NCBI GenBank assembly: GCA_016213885.1
Contig: JACQZM010000498.1
Span: forward strand, 1-43,278
Reading direction: 5' to 3'
DNA from: Candidatus Rifleibacteriota bacterium
GTDB lineage: Bacteria; Muiribacteriota; UBA6191; JACPRK01; JACQZM01
DNA length: 43,278 nucleotides
Positions 39,716 to 43,278 of the stretch are shown piece after piece (the first letter of the stretch is position 1; each line of letters begins with the position of its first letter). The position numbers and the translations under genes are program-made. The notes below the pieces were generated by a model. That model had not been told where the DNA came from. It was given only the letters and a program-made list of their open reading frames with translations, and did not search any database.

Positions 39716-42700
39716 ATGCTCCGGATCGTCATCGTCGTCGTTCTGGCCGCTCTCATCGGCGGGGTCATCGGATACCAGTGTGAACGGCGTGGCCCGGCCG
39801 GCGGGCCGGCCTCGAGCTCCCCTCCGGTATCGGCGTCGATACCGGTCCCGGAGCCCTCGGCAGCGGACGAGGCGTCGGCGTCGAGGTACGAGCAGGCGTT
39901 TCTGGAAGGGCTCAACCTGGCGGCCGCGCAGAGGTACCCGGAGGCACTGAGCGCGTTCCGGCGAGCGCGGACGTTCCGGAACACCACGGAGGTCAAGCGC
40001 GAGATCGAGACGATCGAGCTGGTGATGGCCCAGCAGCAGGTGGCCCACAAGACCGTGGAGAACGTCCAGTCCGTGCTGGCCAGGGGCCAGACCACCGACG
40101 CGGCTCGCCTGGCGACGGCGACTCTCGAGCGGTTCGGCGACTCCGCAGCCGGGCCGGAGGTCGTGTCGTTGAAACGACGGGCAGACGCCCTGGTGGCGGC
40201 CCAGATCAGCGACGTGGCGAGACGGGTCAGGCACTTCAAGGAGGAGGGGGAGCGGGAGCTCTCCCGGGGCAACAAGCGCAGCGCCCTGCTGGCGTTCGAG
40301 CAGGCGCTGACCGCCCGGCCGGACAACGCGCTCCAGGCCCGGCACGACGCCCTCCGGTCCCAGATCTCGACCTACGACTGGCAGCGGCAGCGGGCCGCCG
40401 CCCTTCGTCGGGAGCCCGGCGGTCTCGACGAGGCGCTGTCGTGCCTGGAGGAGGCCCGGAAGGCCTGGGACACCGGCACGGTTCGACGGGAGCTTGCCCA
40501 GCTCAGGCAGGCTCTGCTGAGGCGACCGGAGCGGGTCGGCGTGATGGAGTTCACGGTCCGGGGCGAGGTCGGCATCCCGGAGGCCGGCCGCAGGGTGGCG
40601 GACGTGCTGGCTCCCCATCTGGCCCCTCGATTCGAGCCGGTGGGCCGGACCGCTCTGGAGCAGGCGCTCCGGAAGCTGGGGGTCACCGCGGGCAAGGCCG
40701 GCCAGCAGGACGGCCGGGGCCAGGCGCAGCTCGGCCGGCTGGCGGGAGTGCGGTGGCTCGTTCTCGGGGAGATCTCGCGCCACGGCGGCCTCGTGGTCCA
40801 CGCGGAGCGTGTCGAGGCGGCCACGGGTCTCGTGGCCCGGACCGCTCGCCTGGCGGTCCGCTCCGCCGCGGAGCTGGACCGACGGCTGCCGGAGCTCGCC
40901 AGCGAGCTCACCCGGACGCCCGAGGAGCGGACGGACCGGCCCGGGGACGGAACCGATCAGGAGCCCGCCGTGGTCGCCATGCCGGATCAGGAGGCGGACC
41001 GGCCGCTGCCTCCGCCGCCGGCGGAGCCGTCCGTCGCGGCCGAGGAGGAGCCGGTGGTGCTGAGCTCCCGGCGGATCCCGGCCACCGGCGGTCTGGGTCC
41101 CGGGATGATCGCAGAGCTTCTGAAGCAGGGCCATCCGCTCCGGTCGGAACAGCCCGCGACCCGGGAGGAGCGATCGCTCCGAAAGCGGGTCATCAGGGCG
41201 CTGGTCGACGCTGGCGACAGGCTGTTCGCCGCCGGCCAGTTCCGCCAGGCCTCCACGTACTACGATCGGGCGCTGAACATCTCTCCCCAGGACCGGGCGA
41301 TCCGGGAGCGACTCGGACGGGTGCGGCTCCGCGTCGCATCCGGCCCGGATCATGGCCGCGATCGGGTGGCCGTGCTGCCGTTCATCGTGGCGGTCGACAG
41401 GACTCGCGACCCGGACCGGCTGTCCGGCTGGCTGCCCGATCGCCTGGTCCCCCACCTTCGACGCCACCTGGACGTGGTCGACCGGTTCGAGACGGTCTGG
41501 TGGCTCCAGCGACTCGGTCTGACCGTGGACCTCGTGGCCCGGGAAGCCCGGGCCCGCCGCTGGCTCGCCAGGGCGCTGGACGTGCGGTATCTCCTCTTTG
41601 GCGCTGTGCGTCAAACCGGGAGCCTCGACGTGACGCTCCACCTGTTCGACGTGGAGCTCGAGGCGCTGGCCGGCGAGGGCCGGGTCCATGTGCGTCACGT
41701 CCGGGACCTGGCGCACCGGCTGGGAGAGCTCGTGAGGCTGACCCTGGCGCAGGGGGCCGGCCAGGCCCGCGACGCCGAGCGGGACAGCCTCTACGAGCAG
41801 TGGATCGGCGAAGCGTTGCAGCTTCTGCTCGCGAGGGAGTTCCGTCGCGCCCTGGACGCCATCGATCGGGCCCGGGCGATCCGTCCTGACTCCGAGGAGG
41901 TGGAGCCGCTCCTGGCCCAGGCGCGGGAGCTGGAGCGACGGGCCGCCCTGGAGTCGATCGCGGGGGGAGGCGGGGGAGAGAGCGACGATCCGAGATCGAC
42001 CCTGGAGCAGGACCGCCGGCTGGCAGAGGAGGCCGAGCGGGCCCGGCTCGAGGCGGAGCGGGATTTCGTCCGACAGTCGTTCCATGCCCGGGCGCGTCAC
42101 GAGGCCCACCAGCGCTGGGCGTACCAGCATCTGGTCCAGCAGGGTCGAGCGTGTCTGCGTGAGCGGCAGTTCGATCTGGCCCGTCAGAACTTCGAGAGCG
42201 CCATGGCGATCCGGATGACGCCGGAGCTGTACAGCCTGATGGCCCAGGCCAGGGCCCAGGTCGTGGAGGACGAAAGGCGACGGCACGCGGAGCGATCGCG
42301 GCATCGCCAGACCGAGCTGGCGCGGGAGCGAGCCGCTGTCGAGGGGGAGCGTCGGCGTCGCGACGACGCAGAGCGAACGCACCGGGCGGCCCGGGAGGCG
42401 AGGGATCTGGCGGAGTACCGCCGGGCGCTGGAGCAGGCGGCGAGACTCGGCCAGGCGCGGCAGTTCGATGAGGCGCTGGCGCTGCTGGCCACGGCCCGGC
42501 GGATCAAGCCGGGCGAAGAGGTGGACCGCCTGATCGAACGGGTCATGGCCGAGCAGGCTCTGGCCGCAGCGGGGCCCGGGCAGGGCAAGGTCGAGCTGGA
42601 GCGGAAGCTCGCCGAGGAGGCGAGAGCCCGGGCAGAGCTTCAGGCCAGGGAGAAGCAGCGGAGGGAGACGTACCGGCGAAACCTCTTGGATGGCCAGAGG

Positions 42701-43278
42701 CTGCTGGCCCAGAAGCGGTACGACGAGGCGGCGAAGGCGTATCATGAGGCTCTGCGGCTGTTCGGCACCGACGAGGCGATGAACGGCGTCCGGCAGGTGG
42801 AGGAGGCGCGGGCCCGGGACCTGGCAGCCCGGGCCGCGGACGAGCGTCGCCGAGACGAGGAGGCGAAGCGGGCCCAGGAGGTTCGACGGCTGGTCGCCGC
42901 CGGTCGAGCCGCCATGGACCAGGGTCGCCACGATGACGCGGTGCGCGCCTTCGAGGCTGCGAGCGTTCTGGCCCCGGACGATCCCGAGGTCAAGGCCGGG
43001 CTGGCCGCGGCGCTCCAGGCGAAAGCCAGGGCGGCTTCGCCCACACCGACGCCGAGTGCGCCGGCGACACCCGAGCCACCGCCACCCACACCGACGCCGA
43101 GCGCGCCGGCGACACCCGAGCCGCTGCCGTCCCTGCTGACCTCTCCGATCCCGGCGGCTCCTCGGCCGGAGTCCGGTGCCGAGGCGGAGGCGGCCCGCAA
43201 GGCCGAGGAGGAGAAGCGCCGACAGGAGCAGGAGGCGGCTCGCAAGGCCGAGGAGGAGAAGCACCGACAGGAGCAGGA
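39716..43278 (+). CDS. Very long TPR/coiled-coil envelope protein with two CsgG-like segments (3' end outside window)
   Basis: Open from ATG 39716 to the window end, at least 1187 residues. The N-terminus is a membrane anchor (RIVIVVVLAALIGGVIGYQC; the Cys could be lipidated). TPR-like pairs recur (RYPEALSAFRRARTF, RSALLAFEQALTARPDN, FDLARQNFESAMAI, RYDEAAKAYHEALRLF). Two segments near 275-400 and 545-680 resemble CsgG/TolB-type domains (ERVGVMEFTVRGEVG, DRVAVLPFIVAVDRTR). The C-terminal third is charged coiled coil, then a Pro/Thr spacer and KAEEEKRRQEQE repeats. GAGAGGTG is the ribosome site. It starts about 100 bases after the kinase gene and may act with it. A long opposite-strand ORF over this gene is a shadow of its codon usage. 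Confidence 0.82.
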   Translation, partial: MLRIVIVVVLAALIGGVIGYQCERRGPAGGPASSSPPVSASIPVPEPSAADEASASRYEQAFLEGLNLAAAQRYPEALSAFRRARTFRNTTEVKREIETIELVMAQQQVAHKTVENVQSVLARGQTTDAARLATATLERFGDSAAGPEVVSLKRRADALVAAQISDVARRVRHFKEEGERELSRGNKRSALLAFEQALTARPDNALQARHDALRSQISTYDWQRQRAAALRREPGGLDEALSCLEEARKAWDTGTVRRELAQLRQALLRRPERVGVMEFTVRGEVGIPEAGRRVADVLAPHLAPRFEPVGRTALEQALRKLGVTAGKAGQQDGRGQAQLGRLAGVRWLVLGEISRHGGLVVHAERVEAATGLVARTARLAVRSAAELDRRLPELASELTRTPEERTDRPGDGTDQEPAVVAMPDQEADRPLPPPPAEPSVAAEEEPVVLSSRRIPATGGLGPGMIAELLKQGHPLRSEQPATREERSLRKRVIRALVDAGDRLFAAGQFRQASTYYDRALNISPQDRAIRERLGRVRLRVASGPDHGRDRVAVLPFIVAVDRTRDPDRLSGWLPDRLVPHLRRHLDVVDRFETVWWLQRLGLTVDLVAREARARRWLARALDVRYLLFGAVRQTGSLDVTLHLFDVELEALAGEGRVHVRHVRDLAHRLGELVRLTLAQGAGQARDAERDSLYEQWIGEALQLLLAREFRRALDAIDRARAIRPDSEEVEPLLAQARELERRAALESIAGGGGGESDDPRSTLEQDRRLAEEAERARLEAERDFVRQSFHARARHEAHQRWAYQHLVQQGRACLRERQFDLARQNFESAMAIRMTPELYSLMAQARAQVVEDERRRHAERSRHRQTELARERAAVEGERRRRDDAERTHRAAREARDLAEYRRALEQAARLGQARQFDEALALLATARRIKPGEEVDRLIERVMAEQALAAAGPGQGKVELERKLAEEARARAELQAREKQRRETYRRNLLDGQRLLAQKRYDEAAKAYHEALRLFGTDEAMNGVRQVEEARARDLAARAADERRRDEEAKRAQEVRRLVAAGRAAMDQGRHDDAVRAFEAASVLAPDDPEVKAGLAAALQAKARAASPTPTPSAPATPEPPPPTPTPSAPATPEPLPSLLTSPIPAAPRPESGAEAEAARKAEEEKRRQEQEAARKAEEEKHRQEQ
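43040..43129 (+). repeat. 45-bp tandem repeat, two units (PTPTPSAPATPEPPP)
   Basis: Two 45-base units (43040-43084 and 43085-43129) encode near-identical 15-residue Pro/Thr-rich spacers inside the long coiled-coil protein. They differ at a few positions, so the duplication is not brand new. Confidence 0.9.
43190..43278 (+). repeat. 45-bp tandem repeat entering the window edge (AARKAEEEKRRQEQE)
   Basis: One full unit (43190-43234) and 44 bases of the next, differing in one visible codon (CGC to CAC). They encode a TolA-like Lys/Glu/Arg helix. The array probably continues past the window, and such repeats often end assembly contigs. Confidence 0.88.

Noticed and set aside
37850..43264. An 1804-codon open frame on the minus strand
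   Set aside because: It is the complement of two clearly coding plus-strand genes (kinase and coiled-coil protein). Its translation is Pro/Gly/Arg/Leu-rich with no recognisable domain, an effect of GC-biased codon usage.
1..43278. Repeat family as a CRISPR array
   Set aside because: Copies are thousands of bases apart, in both orientations, of unequal length, with no regular spacers and no cas genes.

Overview
This is a very GC-rich, densely coded bacterial segment. It carries several eukaryotic-type Ser/Thr kinases, an ECF sigma factor, pseudopilin genes, a class I c-di-GMP (GEMM-I type) riboswitch and an EF-P with an unusual tip loop. I see no rRNA, tRNA, transposase, phage gene or CRISPR array. 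The gene mix suggests a free-living member of a myxobacterial, planctomycete, acidobacterial or similar candidate lineage. I cannot assign a phylum from sequence alone.

Layout. 0.3-4.6 kb: an ATP-grasp ligase-like protein, a convergent zinc metallopeptidase, 6-phosphogluconolactonase and a DUF2400 (TIGR02757) protein. 4.7-10.8 kb: one tightly overlapped operon with a short GspE/ComGA-like ATPase, an ECF sigma factor, a protein fusing a zinc-finger anti-sigma domain to a GspF platform, four prepilin-like proteins, a fifth membrane-anchored pseudopilin-like protein and a multi-spanning protein. 10.7-11.5 kb: a NUDIX/winged-helix regulator with a decayed NUDIX box. 11.7-17.0 kb: a minus-strand operon of PP2C phosphatase, YegI-like kinase, nicotinamidase-like hydrolase, vWA protein and membrane protein. 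It is a TerY-P-type (YegK/YegI/YegL-like) triad with an added NAD-type enzyme, driven by a near-consensus promoter in an AT-rich patch.

17.3-25.1 kb: a membrane protein with a secretin N-terminal-like domain, a cNMP-binding/TGS/uridine-kinase fusion, two amino-acid permeases (the second without a normal 3' end) and a ProQ-TrmO fusion. 25.4-28.8 kb: a Ser/Thr kinase with HEAT-like tail co-oriented with a lone sugar-type ABC permease, then efp with promoter and terminator. 29.3-32.4 kb: a one-polypeptide sigma-like/membrane/FecR-like protein and a secreted phospholipase D. 32.8-43.3 kb: two secreted metallopeptidases, the second behind the riboswitch, a small His-rich secreted protein, a large receptor-like kinase and a very long TPR/coiled-coil protein cut off by the window end.

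A family of intergenic repeats (eight copies or fragments, all outside genes) punctuates the window about every 5 kb. Its core is two adjacent hairpins, and one stem shows a paired base change plus G-U-type changes, so the structure appears to be under selection. The strongest candidates for undescribed biology are the repeat family, the triad plus nicotinamidase operon, the anti-sigma/GspF fusion with its sigma factor inside a pilus operon, the ProQ-TrmO fusion, the cNMP/uridine-kinase fusion and the sigma/FecR-like fusion.
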